NCBI RefSeq assembly: GCF_019977355.1
Contig: NZ_AP024655.1
Coordinates: 2,356,001-2,420,000, forward strand
DNA from: Arthrobacter sp. NicSoilB8
Lineage (GTDB): Bacteria > Actinomycetota > Actinomycetes > Actinomycetales > Micrococcaceae
Direction: 5' to 3'
DNA length: 64,000 nucleotides
Positions 34,353 to 42,825 of the stretch are shown one piece after another (position 1 is the first letter of the stretch; each line of letters begins with the position of its first letter). Made by a program: the position numbers and the translations under genes. The notes beneath the pieces were generated by a model. The model saw nothing but the letters and a program-made list of their open reading frames with translations, had not been told where the DNA came from and did no database searches.

Positions 34353-36745
34353 CAGATCGGCGGCCTCGGCCGGCCCTGCATGGCAGCCCAGACACGGGCC
34401 GGTGTGCAGGGCATGTCCATATGCGTGACGCCGTACGGCGCCAGGGCGTCGACGACGGCGTTGACGATCGCCGGCGGTGAGCCGACAGTGGCGGACTCGC
34501 CGATGCCCTTGGCCCCGATCGGGTGGTGCGGGGACGGCGTGACGGTAAATCCGGTCTCCCAGTCCGGTACCTCCATGGCCGTGGGAATCAGGTAGTCCAT
34601 GAAAGACCCGCCGAGGCAGTTGCCGGCCTCGTCGAACTCGATGATCTCCATCAGGGCCATGCCGACGCCGTCCGTCAGTCCGCCATGCACCTGGCCCTCG
34701 ATGATCATCGGGTTGATCCTCGTGCCGCAGTCATCCACCGCGATGAAGCGCCGCACCTTGACCTGTCCGGTGCCGGGGTCGACGTCGACGACGCAGATGT
34801 AGGCTCCGAACGGGAAGGTGAGGTTGGGCGGGTCGTAGGTGACCTCGGCATCGAGGTTGCCGTCCACGCCCTCGGGCAGCGCCACGGTGCCGTGGGCGCC
34901 CATGGCGATCTCGGCAATGGTCTTCCCGGCGCTGGGGTCGCCCTTGACGAACCAGCGGCCCTTTTCCCACTCAAGGTCCTCCGGGCGGGTCTCGAGCATG
35001 GCCCCGGCGATCAGCCTGGCTTTCTCCCGCACCTTCCGGGCGACAAGGGCCACGGCGCCGCCGCTGACCGGCGTCGAACGGCTGCCGTAGGTGCCGAGAC
35101 CGAACGGGGTCTGGTCCGTGTCCCCGTGCACCACATCGATGTCCTCCGGCGGGATGCCGAGCTCCTCGGCCACGATCTGCGCGAACGTGGTCTCGTGGCC
35201 CTGACCCTGGCTTTGCACCGAGAGGCGCACCACGGCCTTGCCGGTGGGGTGGACACGCAGCTCGGCGCCGTCGGCCATGCCAAGGCCCACGATGTCGAAG
35301 TGCTTCCGGGGGCCGGCGCCCACGACCTCCGTGAAGAACGAGACCCCGATGCCCATGAGTTCCCCGCGTTCGCGCTTTTCGGCCTGCTCGCGCCGGAGGT
35401 CCACATACCCGGCCAGCTGCATCGACAGCCGCATCGCGGCCTCGTAGTTGCCCGAGTCGTAGACCCAGCCGGTCTTGTTGGCATAGGGGAACTGCTCCGG
35501 CTTGATGAAATTCTTGAGCCGCAGCTCCGCCGGGTCCATGTCCAGCTTACGGGCCAGGATGTCGACCATCCGCTCGACCAGGTAGACGGCCTCGGTGACG
35601 CGGAACGAGCACGCATACGCCACCCCGCCGGGCGCCTTGTTGGTGTAGACGCCGGTGACGGAGCAGTGGGCGGCCTGAAGGTCGTAGCTGCCGGTGAAGA
35701 TGGAGAAAAAGCCGGCCGGGTTCTTCGTGGGCTGGGCGGTGGCGTTGAACGCTCCGTGGTCGGCCAGCACGTGGGTGCGCAGGGCAAGGATCTTGCCGTC
35801 CTTGGTCGCCGCGATTTCGCCCTGCATGATGTAGTCCCGGGCGAACGAGGTCGACATCAAGTTCTCCGAGCGGTCCTCCACCCATTTGACCGGGCGGCCG
35901 GAGACGATCGAGCCCACGACGGCGAGGATGTAACCCGGGTAGATGCCCACCTTGTTGCCGAAGCCGCCGCCGATATCGGGGGAGACGATCCGGATCTTGT
36001 GCTCGGGGATGCCGGCGACAATCGCGAACAGGGTCCGGTGGGCGTGCGGGGCCTGGGTGGTTTCGTAGAGGGTCAGTTTGCCGTTGACGGCGTCGAAGTC
36101 GGCGACGGCGCCGCAGGTCTCCATCGGTGCAGGGTGGACCCGCGGGTACACCACCTCCTGGCTGACCACGACGTCGGCGGACGCGAACACCGCATCGGTT
36201 TCGGCTTTGTCGCCCATCTCCCAGTCGAAGATCCGGTTGTCCGTCCGGCCCTCGATCTCGTCCCGGATCACCGGGGCGTCCGGGTCCAGCGCCTTGCGGG
36301 CATCCACCAGCGGGGGAAGGACATCGTATTCGACGTCGATCAGCTCCAGGGCGTCCCGTGCGGCGTACCGGTCCTCGGCCACGACGAACGCGACCTCCTG
36401 CCCCTGGAACCGGACCTTGTCGGTGACCAGGACGGCCTGGACATCCGCGGAGAGCGTCGGCGCCCACGCCAGCTTCAGGCCCAGAAGGTCCTTGCCCGTA
36501 ATGACTGCCACCACCTTTGGATGGGCCAGGGCGTTGGTGGTGTCGATGGACACGAGCCGGGCGTGCGCCACCGGGGCCCGCAGGATGGCGCCGTGCAGCA
36601 TGCCGGGCAGCACGATGTCGTCCACGTAGTGGCCCTTGCCGCGCACGAAGCGCGGATCTTCCTTCCGCTGGATGCGGCCATAGCCGATCGGGCGGTCCGC
36701 GTCGCCGGCGGCCGGGTTTGACGGCCGGTCATGGATGACGGTCAT
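34352..36745 (-). CDS. coxL: Aerobic CO dehydrogenase large subunit, form I
   Basis: The 797-residue molybdopterin subunit opens IGYGRIQRKEDPRFVRG and contains the active-site loop AYACSFR with Cys at position 379. The signature AYxCSFR defines form I (OMP-type) CO dehydrogenases, where the Cys sulfur bridges to copper. Form II relatives have AYRGAGR. Cofactor-contact stretches such as DIGGGFGNKVGIYPG, SQGQGHETTFAQI and GAKGIGESATVGSPPAI are intact. It oxidises CO to CO2 and passes electrons to CoxS. The ATG at 36745 follows GGAGGTGA and overlaps the coxS stop by 4 bases. Confidence 0.96.
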   Translation of the reverse strand: MTVIHDRPSNPAAGDADRPIGYGRIQRKEDPRFVRGKGHYVDDIVLPGMLHGAILRAPVAHARLVSIDTTNALAHPKVVAVITGKDLLGLKLAWAPTLSADVQAVLVTDKVRFQGQEVAFVVAEDRYAARDALELIDVEYDVLPPLVDARKALDPDAPVIRDEIEGRTDNRIFDWEMGDKAETDAVFASADVVVSQEVVYPRVHPAPMETCGAVADFDAVNGKLTLYETTQAPHAHRTLFAIVAGIPEHKIRIVSPDIGGGFGNKVGIYPGYILAVVGSIVSGRPVKWVEDRSENLMSTSFARDYIMQGEIAATKDGKILALRTHVLADHGAFNATAQPTKNPAGFFSIFTGSYDLQAAHCSVTGVYTNKAPGGVAYACSFRVTEAVYLVERMVDILARKLDMDPAELRLKNFIKPEQFPYANKTGWVYDSGNYEAAMRLSMQLAGYVDLRREQAEKRERGELMGIGVSFFTEVVGAGPRKHFDIVGLGMADGAELRVHPTGKAVVRLSVQSQGQGHETTFAQIVAEELGIPPEDIDVVHGDTDQTPFGLGTYGSRSTPVSGGAVALVARKVREKARLIAGAMLETRPEDLEWEKGRWFVKGDPSAGKTIAEIAMGAHGTVALPEGVDGNLDAEVTYDPPNLTFPFGAYICVVDVDPGTGQVKVRRFIAVDDCGTRINPMIIEGQVHGGLTDGVGMALMEIIEFDEAGNCLGGSFMDYLIPTAMEVPDWETGFTVTPSPHHPIGAKGIGESATVGSPPAIVNAVVDALAPYGVTHMDMPCTPARVWAAMQGRPRPPI

Positions 36746-37269
36746 GCCTTCACCTCCGTGTCCTCTGCCGCGGCGTCCTCTGCCGCCGCTGCATCGTCCG
36801 GGCCGCTGCCGGCAGGATGGGCGGCGGCCCACTGCACCGAGCGGACAATCGTTGCGTAACCCGTGCACCGGCAGATCTGGCCGGAAATGGCCTGCCTGAT
36901 CTCGGCGTCGTCGGGGTGCGGATTCTTATCCAGCAGCGCACGGGCGGTGAGCATCATCCCGGGGGTACAGAAGCCGCACTGCAGCCCGTGCTCCTCCATG
37001 AAGCCCTGCTGGACAGGGTCGAGGGTGCCGCCGGTGGCCAGTCCCTCGACGGTGCGGATGTCGTGCCCCGCGGCCATGGCGGCCAGGACAGTGCAGGACT
37101 TGACCGGCTGCCCGTCCATCAGGACCACGCACGTCCCGCAGTTGCTCGTGTCGCAGCCCCAGTGCGTACCCGTGAGGCCCAGGACTTCGCGGATGTAGTG
37201 GACCAGCAGCACGCGGGGCTCAATCTCGCTCGTGACGTCGCTGCCATTGACGGTCATGCTGATCTGCAT
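36742..37269 (-). CDS. coxS: CO dehydrogenase small iron-sulfur subunit
   Basis: The 175-residue protein carries both [2Fe-2S] sites of the xanthine oxidase family: the plant-type cluster at C39, C44, C47 and C59 (GCDTSNCGTC, VKSC) and the helical cluster at C98, C101, C133 and C135 (LQCGFCTPGM, ICRCTGY). It relays electrons from the molybdenum-copper site to FAD in CoxM. The C-terminus has an extra acidic tail of about 25 residues. It starts 5 bases after coxM ends and overlaps coxL. Confidence 0.96.
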   Translation of the reverse strand: MQISMTVNGSDVTSEIEPRVLLVHYIREVLGLTGTHWGCDTSNCGTCVVLMDGQPVKSCTVLAAMAAGHDIRTVEGLATGGTLDPVQQGFMEEHGLQCGFCTPGMMLTARALLDKNPHPDDAEIRQAISGQICRCTGYATIVRSVQWAAAHPAGSGPDDAAAAEDAAAEDTEVKA

Positions 37270-37274
37270 GGCGT

Positions 37275-38153
37275 TCAGCCTTCCTGCATCTGGGCGGCGC
37301 GGGCGCAGGCCCGCCGCAGTACCCGCCGGGTGAGCTCATCGGCGAGATGCCGCTTGTAGTCGACCGGGCCGCGCTGGTCCGGTACCGGATTGCAGGCTGC
37401 TGCCGCCAGCCTGCCGGCCTCGGCGAACAGCTCCTCGTCCGGACGATTGCCGCGGAGCACGGCCGCGGCTTCGGCCACCGTGTGGTCAAGGCCCAGGGCC
37501 GTGAGACCGATGGCGGCGTCCTCAACAGACCCGTCAGCGGCGAGGGAGACGGCTGCGCCGGCGGCGCCGACGGCCCAGTCTCCCACCCGGCGTTCGACCT
37601 TCTCATAGGCGCTACCCGAGCGGGGACGGATGGGGAACCTGAGTTCGGCGAGCAGCTCATCCGGCCCGACCGCCGTTTCATAGGGTCCGCGGTGGAACTC
37701 GGACATGGAGACAATGCGCTCGCCGCCCGGCCCGCGGATCACTGCCTGGGCAGCCAGGACATCACAAACGGTGGAGAGGTCCTCGGCTGGATCGGCCTGG
37801 CAAAGTGAGCCGCCGATAGTGCCGCGGTTGCGCACCACGGGATCGGCGATCACCAATTCCGCATCCCGCACTAGGGGGAACAGGGTGGCAACCTCGTCCG
37901 ACTCCAGCAAGGTGGTGTGGCGGGTCAGGGCGCCAACCCTCAGCTTGTCGCCGTCCCGAAGAATGAAGTCCAGCTCGTAGAGGTCGTTGATGTCGATCAG
38001 CCATTCGGGCCGGGACAGACGCAGCTTCATCATCGGCAGGAGGCTGTGGCCGCCGGCCACCACGCGCGAATCCGGGCCGTAGCGGGCGAGAAGTTCCAGC
38101 GCGTTGTCCACCGTGGTGGCGCGCACGTAGTCAAATGGAGCCGGAATCTGCAT
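37275..38153 (-). CDS. coxM: CO dehydrogenase medium FAD subunit
   Basis: The 292-residue protein shows the FAD-binding motifs of CoxM: AGGHSLLPMMKLRL near 33-46 and TIGGSLCQADPAEDL near 110-125, which contact the FAD diphosphate. It accepts electrons from CoxS and delivers them to the quinone pool. The ATG at 38153 was chosen because GAGGTAGG precedes it and the family N-terminus (MxxPAPFDYVRA) begins there. It is the first gene of the cox operon, divergent from the LysR gene. Confidence 0.95.
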   Translation of the reverse strand: MQIPAPFDYVRATTVDNALELLARYGPDSRVVAGGHSLLPMMKLRLSRPEWLIDINDLYELDFILRDGDKLRVGALTRHTTLLESDEVATLFPLVRDAELVIADPVVRNRGTIGGSLCQADPAEDLSTVCDVLAAQAVIRGPGGERIVSMSEFHRGPYETAVGPDELLAELRFPIRPRSGSAYEKVERRVGDWAVGAAGAAVSLAADGSVEDAAIGLTALGLDHTVAEAAAVLRGNRPDEELFAEAGRLAAAACNPVPDQRGPVDYKRHLADELTRRVLRRACARAAQMQEG

Positions 38154-38278
38154 AGTCCCTACCTCACTCCGAAGTGCCGGCGGCATGGTGTAGCGGTTGT
38201 CGAGCGCCGGATTGAGGTCAGTCTTGCCCCGGGTGAACCGGAGTGTCAATATCGTCATAAGCGAAAGGTTATGAAGCC
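38154..38278. promoter_or_regulatory. coxM-lysR divergent promoter region with inverted repeat
   Basis: In these 125 bases TCATAA (38255-38260) and TTATGA (38269-38274) form a perfect 6-base inverted repeat around an 8-base spacer that overlaps the lysR ribosome site. A TTGACA-like -35 for coxM reads on the minus strand near 38241-38246, with only a weak -10. LysR-type regulators usually bind such dyads between divergent genes. The dyad does not fit the strict T-N11-A rule, so it is a candidate only. Confidence 0.5.
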
Positions 38279-39283
38279 GTGGCGATGACATTGGGACAGT
38301 TGCGCACGTTCGCCCTGGTAGCCAAGCTGGGTTCACTTCACGCCGCCGCGGCTCACCTTGGAGTCAGCGAACCCGCCGTTTCGACGGCGCTCGCAGCCCT
38401 GCGGCAGGACCTTGGCGACCCGCTGTTTGTGCGCGCCCATGGCGGGATCGCGCTGACCCCCGGCGGCCGGGCACTTGCCGACTACGCCCAGGACATCGTG
38501 GGCCTTGCAGACAAGGCCCGGTGGGAGGTAGCGCACGCCCAGACCGAGACCGGGCGCCTGAAGATCGTGGCGACCGCGCCGTTTGCGGAGCACGCTGCCG
38601 GGCGGTTGCTGGACCTTTTCACCCGCCGGGTTCCCGGCGCCGTCGTCGATGTGGTCGTGGAGGATGCGGAGGACATTGCGCCGCTGATGCTGGAACGCGT
38701 CTATGACATCGCCCTGGGTGCACGGCCCGCCGCCGCCAACGGTACAGCTCTCAACGGTACCGGCGACGTCGGCCTCGATTCTGTCGCTTTCCTGCGGTAC
38801 CAGCGGGTGGTCGTGGCGGCCGCCGGGCATGCCCTCGCCTCGCTCCACGGGCCGGTCGCGTTGGCCGAACTGCTGGCCAGGCCGTGGTTTGCCGGCCCCG
38901 CCGGCATCCAGGCGGCCAGCGAGGAGGGCCGCTGGCTGGCCGCCCAGGGGGTGGCGCCGGAGATCGTCCGGCTGAGCAGCGAAACGGAGGCCCTGGCCGC
39001 CGTCAGGGCGGGTGAAGGAACCATGATGGCGCTCGGACACATTGTCCGGGCTGAAATCCGCAGCGGCGCACTGGTCCGGGTGCCGGTGGCCGGGACGCCG
39101 GTCGCCGGACTCTGGTGGGCCAGTACCCTGGACCGCCGCCGGGCCACCACCATGGCGCGGACCCTGCAAAGGTTTGCCGCCACTGCCGATGCGACCGCGG
39201 CCATGGTCGCTCCCGGCGGTTCGCGGGGGCTGGAACGGCGGGGGTCCAAGTTCCACGTGGCGCTCTGGAGCTCAGGCGCCTGA
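38279..39283 (+). CDS. LysR-family regulator of the cox operon
   Basis: The 334-residue protein has an N-terminal LysR helix-turn-helix (LGQLRTFALVAKLGSLHAAAA, VSEPAVSTALAALRQDLG) and a type 2 periplasmic-binding effector domain. Divergence from coxM and a dyad in the shared gap suggest that it controls CO dehydrogenase and itself. The GTG at 38279 has GAAAGG 10 bases upstream; the ATG at 38285 is an alternative start giving the commoner MTLGQLRTF beginning. The effector, perhaps CO-linked metabolites or oxyanions, cannot be read from sequence. Confidence 0.88.
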   Translation: MAMTLGQLRTFALVAKLGSLHAAAAHLGVSEPAVSTALAALRQDLGDPLFVRAHGGIALTPGGRALADYAQDIVGLADKARWEVAHAQTETGRLKIVATAPFAEHAAGRLLDLFTRRVPGAVVDVVVEDAEDIAPLMLERVYDIALGARPAAANGTALNGTGDVGLDSVAFLRYQRVVVAAAGHALASLHGPVALAELLARPWFAGPAGIQAASEEGRWLAAQGVAPEIVRLSSETEALAAVRAGEGTMMALGHIVRAEIRSGALVRVPVAGTPVAGLWWASTLDRRRATTMARTLQRFAATADATAAMVAPGGSRGLERRGSKFHVALWSSGA

Positions 39284-39367
39284 CGCTGTGTCGCGTTGCG
39301 CAACGCCGGGCCGGGTGCTAACCCTTGAGGGTTAGACGATCCATTCACCCCGCGAGAAGGAGTAGCA

Positions 39368-39685
39368 ATGACGTTGTCCCGAGACGAAGACAGCTCACTG
39401 CGGCATTGGAGCAGTCGACTCATCCAGGCCTTGCAGATCCTCGACCTGGAAGTCGACCACGACAAGATCGTCCAGGTCGCCGATGAATCCGTCAAAGCCG
39501 TTGGACCGCATGCGGATGCCATCAGCGCGTTCATCGTGGGCTACGCTGCCGGCACCGCATCCACCAACGGCCGCAAGGGCACCCAGGAGGCCGTGCACGC
39601 CGCGGCGAACAAAGTCATTGAGCTCTGCGAGCATGGCGAGTCCGGCGGTCCGGACGAAGAGGGCTGGACCAAGCGGGCCCAATAA
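39368..39685 (+). CDS. DUF6457 domain protein
   Basis: The 105-residue protein is helical with a central AISAFIVGYAAGTAST segment, the pattern I associate with DUF6457. In actinobacteria this family often sits with molybdenum-cofactor and formate-dehydrogenase genes such as mobA and fdhD. Here it faces the FdhF/YdeP-type oxidoreductase, which supports that link, but its action is unknown. The ATG at 39368 has AAGGAG upstream. Its last codons and stop are part of a 40-base tandem duplication. Confidence 0.75.
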   Translation: MTLSRDEDSSLRHWSSRLIQALQILDLEVDHDKIVQVADESVKAVGPHADAISAFIVGYAAGTASTNGRKGTQEAVHAAANKVIELCEHGESGGPDEEGWTKRAQ

Positions 39686-39755
39686 GCAGGCCCAGCAACG
39701 CTTCTGCCGCAGGCTGGCCCAATAAGCGGGCCCAGTAGCGCCTCTGCCGCAGGCT
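39676..39755 (+). repeat. 40-base tandem duplication spanning the DUF6457 stop codon
   Basis: Copy 1 (39676-39715) and copy 2 (39716-39755) both begin GGCCCAATAAGC and end CTGCCGCAGGCT, with 4 mismatches over 40 bases. Copy 1 contains the gene's stop codon. The rest of the gap to 39977 shows no gene. Confidence 0.9.
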
Positions 39756-39977
39756 GGCCGCCGTCTGGGCCGAGTGCCGCGGGCTGAGTCGGCCGAACAG
39801 GACCCGATCCCGGATAGGGCCGCGTTCCCATCGGGGCCGCGGCCTTTCCGTTGCCCGGATCCGTACCGTGGGACATGCTCAGCGGTGGTGCCCGGGGGTG
39901 GGCATAGTGGTGTTATGTCCAGTGGCCGGGGCCGGGACTGGGCATGTCCCGTGGCCCCGGCCTGGGCACGCGTGCGC

Positions 39978-42326
39978 TTAGGGCGAGGTGATCCTGGCAG
40001 GGACCGCCGCCGCGCCGTCCGGCGTCTGGTCCAAGCTGGGCTCGAGCCGGACAATGACCGCCTTCGAGATCGGGGTATTGCTGCCCTCGGCCGTGTGGTT
40101 GAGCGGGACGAGCACGTTGGCCTCGGGGTAGTAGGCCGCCGCGCAGCCGCGTGCCGTGGGATACGCCACCACGCGGAACTTGCGGACCACACGCTCCTCG
40201 CCGTCCTTGTGCACGCCGCGGATGTCCACGTACTGCCCGTCAGCAAGGCCGAGTTCGGCGATGTCGTCCGGGTTCACGAACACCACATGGCGGCCCTTCT
40301 TGATGCCCCGGTAGCGGTCGTTGTGCGAGTAGATGGTGGTGTTGAACTGATCGTGGGAGCGCATACTCTGCAGGATCAGGGTGCCCGCCGGCCGGTCGAC
40401 AAGTTCGAGGTCGTTGACCGTCAGCACGGCCTTGCCGGTGGGAGTGGGGAACGTGCGGGAGTCGCGGGGGCCGTTCGCGAGGACAAAGCCGCCTTCCTGC
40501 CGGATCCGCTGGTTGTAGTCCTCGCAACCGCCCACGACCCGCGAAATGTGGTCGCGGATGAGGTCGTAGTTCTTTTCGAAGCCGTCCCAGTCGGCCTTGA
40601 TCTTGTTGCCCACCAGAAGTTTGCCCAGCCGGCTCAGGATGGCCGGCTCCGACAGCAGGTGATGGGACACCGGCTCGACGCTTCCCCAGGAGGGGTGCAC
40701 GGCGCAGACGGTGTCTTCCACGGACACGAACTGGGGCCCGGATTCCTGGATGTCAATCTCGGTCCGGCCCATCGTGGGAAGGATTAACGCCTCGCGGCCG
40801 GTCACGGTGTGGGACCGGTTCAGCTTGGTCGAGATCTGGACTGTCATCTCCGTTTCCTGCATCGCGGCTTCGGCGGCATTCGTGTCCGAGATAGCCGCCA
40901 CAAGGTTCCCGCCCAGGGCCACGAAGACCTTGATCTCGCCGGCGCGCATCCGGTTGATGGTCTCAACGGAGTCGGTGCCATGCTCGCGGGGCGGCTCGAA
41001 GTCGAACTCCTTGCCGAGGGCATCCATGAAGGACTGCGGCATCTGTTCCCAGATACCCATGGTTCGGTCGCCCTGCACATTGCTGTGCCCGCGGATGGGG
41101 GAGGCCCCCGCGCCCGGCTTGCCGATATTGCCGCGGAGCAGCAGGAGGTTAATGATCTCCTTGATGGTGGCCACGCCCTTCTTCTGCTGCGTGATGCCCA
41201 TGGCCCAGGTGATGATGACTTTCTCGGCCTTGAGGTAACGGGCGGCGAGCTCGTCGATGTCCTCGCTGCGCAGGCCCGTGGCTTCCAGTACGGCGCGCTC
41301 ATCCAGCCGGGCCAGATGCTCCCTTAGCTCCTCGAGCCCCTCGCAGTGTTCCGCAAGGAAGGCGTGGTCCAGGACAGTCCCCGGGTTCTTCGCCTCCGCG
41401 TCGAGCACGCGCTTCGAGACAGCCTGCAGCAGCGCCATGTCCCCACCGATCCGGATCTGCAGGAACTGGTCCGCGATCTGGACGCCGTGGCCGATGACCC
41501 CGTTGACCTGCTGCGGGTTCTTGTACCGGCGCAGCCCGGCCTCGGGAAGCGGATTGACGGCCACGATTTCGCCGCCGTTGTGCTTGCAGTTCTCAAGCTC
41601 AGTCATCATCCGGGGGTGGTTGGTGCCCGGGTTCTGACCCATGATGATGATCAGGTCAGCGTTGGCGTAGTCGTCGAAGCTGACGGTCGCCTTGCCGATG
41701 CCGATGGTCTGGCCCATGGCCCAGCCCGAGGACTCGTGGCACATGTTGGAGCAGTCCGGCAGGTTGTTGGTGCCATAACCGCGGACCAGCAGCTGGTACA
41801 GGAAGGCCGCCTCGTTGGACGTCCGCCCGCTCGTGTAGAACGCCGCCTGGTCGGGGGAGTCCAGCCCCTTGAGCTTGTCGGTGACAAGCCGGAGTGCCTC
41901 GTCCCAGCTGACCGGCTTGTAGTGGTCCTCGCCGGCCGGCTTGTAGACCGGCTCCGTGAGCCTGCCCTGCATGCCGAGCCAGTACTCGGACCGGCCGCGC
42001 AGTTCGCTGACGGAATTCTCGGCCCAGAAACTTCCGGGGACCACCACCGGCGTCGCTTCCCACGTGACCGCCTTCGCCCCGTTCTCGCAGAACTCGAACG
42101 CCTTGCGGTGGTGCGGGTCCGGCCACGCGCAGCTCGGGCAGTCGAAGCCGTCCTTCTGGTTCATGGCCATGACCGTCTTGCGGGTCCGGTTCAGCCCCAT
42201 CTGCTCGATAGCCGGTTTCATCGAGTGGTACACGCCTGGGACTCCGGCGGCCCAGCTCTTCGGCCCGCTCTCGACAACAAGCTCTTTCTCGGACGGTTCC
42301 TCGACCTGAGGAGTCTTGCGAGTCAC
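39978..42326 (-). CDS. FdhF/YdeP-family molybdopterin oxidoreductase
   Basis: The 782-residue protein belongs to the formate-dehydrogenase-alpha-like YdeP group. It has an N-terminal CPSCAWPD pair instead of the usual four-Cys cluster, NMCHESSGWAMG with C196-H197 as the expected molybdenum ligand pair, GQNPGTNHPRM for cofactor binding and a C-terminal molydop_binding domain (LILQSMRSHDQFNTTIY, ANVLVPLNHTA). Substrate is unproven: some members support acid resistance, others act on formate. The GTG at 42326 with GAAGGGAAG upstream was preferred. No fdhD lies nearby in this window. Confidence 0.87.
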   Translation of the reverse strand: MTRKTPQVEEPSEKELVVESGPKSWAAGVPGVYHSMKPAIEQMGLNRTRKTVMAMNQKDGFDCPSCAWPDPHHRKAFEFCENGAKAVTWEATPVVVPGSFWAENSVSELRGRSEYWLGMQGRLTEPVYKPAGEDHYKPVSWDEALRLVTDKLKGLDSPDQAAFYTSGRTSNEAAFLYQLLVRGYGTNNLPDCSNMCHESSGWAMGQTIGIGKATVSFDDYANADLIIIMGQNPGTNHPRMMTELENCKHNGGEIVAVNPLPEAGLRRYKNPQQVNGVIGHGVQIADQFLQIRIGGDMALLQAVSKRVLDAEAKNPGTVLDHAFLAEHCEGLEELREHLARLDERAVLEATGLRSEDIDELAARYLKAEKVIITWAMGITQQKKGVATIKEIINLLLLRGNIGKPGAGASPIRGHSNVQGDRTMGIWEQMPQSFMDALGKEFDFEPPREHGTDSVETINRMRAGEIKVFVALGGNLVAAISDTNAAEAAMQETEMTVQISTKLNRSHTVTGREALILPTMGRTEIDIQESGPQFVSVEDTVCAVHPSWGSVEPVSHHLLSEPAILSRLGKLLVGNKIKADWDGFEKNYDLIRDHISRVVGGCEDYNQRIRQEGGFVLANGPRDSRTFPTPTGKAVLTVNDLELVDRPAGTLILQSMRSHDQFNTTIYSHNDRYRGIKKGRHVVFVNPDDIAELGLADGQYVDIRGVHKDGEERVVRKFRVVAYPTARGCAAAYYPEANVLVPLNHTAEGSNTPISKAVIVRLEPSLDQTPDGAAAVPARITSP

Positions 42327-42825
42327 GTGAACTTCCCTTCTGCAACCGCCGCCCGGACAGGACGGCACGCTGATGTGCCACTATGCACCCTACCGTCAGG
42401 CCTATCAGCTAGACCTGAGTGCCGCAAGCAGTTGGCCCGTCCCTGACTCAGGCACCGTCCGGCACCGGAGTAAGCCCCCTTATACCAGAGCTGACATGGC
42501 GCAAGCTGAGTATTCGCCGTGCGTAGACCGCAAGTAGCAACAGGCCAAAAGTCGGGTCCTGCAGGCGTACCCGTTACCCGTCTGTTATCCGCCGGCGTCC
42601 CGTCGGCGCAGTACTGCCCGCGTAGGTTACGGTGCCGCCGTCGGTCTCGGCCCGAGTATCCTCGGGGGCCGGCGCGCGTACCCGCAGCCGGTGATCCGGG
42701 TGGCCGGAAGCAACGGAAATCACCGGACCGCGGTCCGCATCTCAAGCAATCGGAAAGTCCCAGCTTTCCCGAAGGAAACACCCAGCACTCTTGCACAATC
42801 ACTCACTCAAGGAGGCAGGTGTGCA
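42327..42825. promoter_or_regulatory. Divergent region, FdhF-like gene versus heme peroxidase, with two dyads
   Basis: About 500 bases with no credible gene. The perfect palindrome CGGACCGCGGTCCG lies at 42724-42737, and GGAAAG (42752-42757) pairs with CTTTCC (42764-42769). Both are within 105 bases of the peroxidase start and are candidate operators or leader structures. A GGAGG ribosome site is at 42811-42815. An in-frame open extension back to 42691 is dismissed because a signal peptide starts at 42826. Confidence 0.5.

Noticed and set aside
34523..36721. A 732-codon plus-strand open frame opposite coxL
   Set aside because: coxL is unmistakable on the other strand. The plus-strand translation has shadow composition rich in Asp, Val, Arg and His and no domains.
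42691..42825. An in-frame N-terminal extension of the heme peroxidase
   Set aside because: A GGAGG site and a typical Sec signal peptide begin at 42826. The extension would bury the signal.
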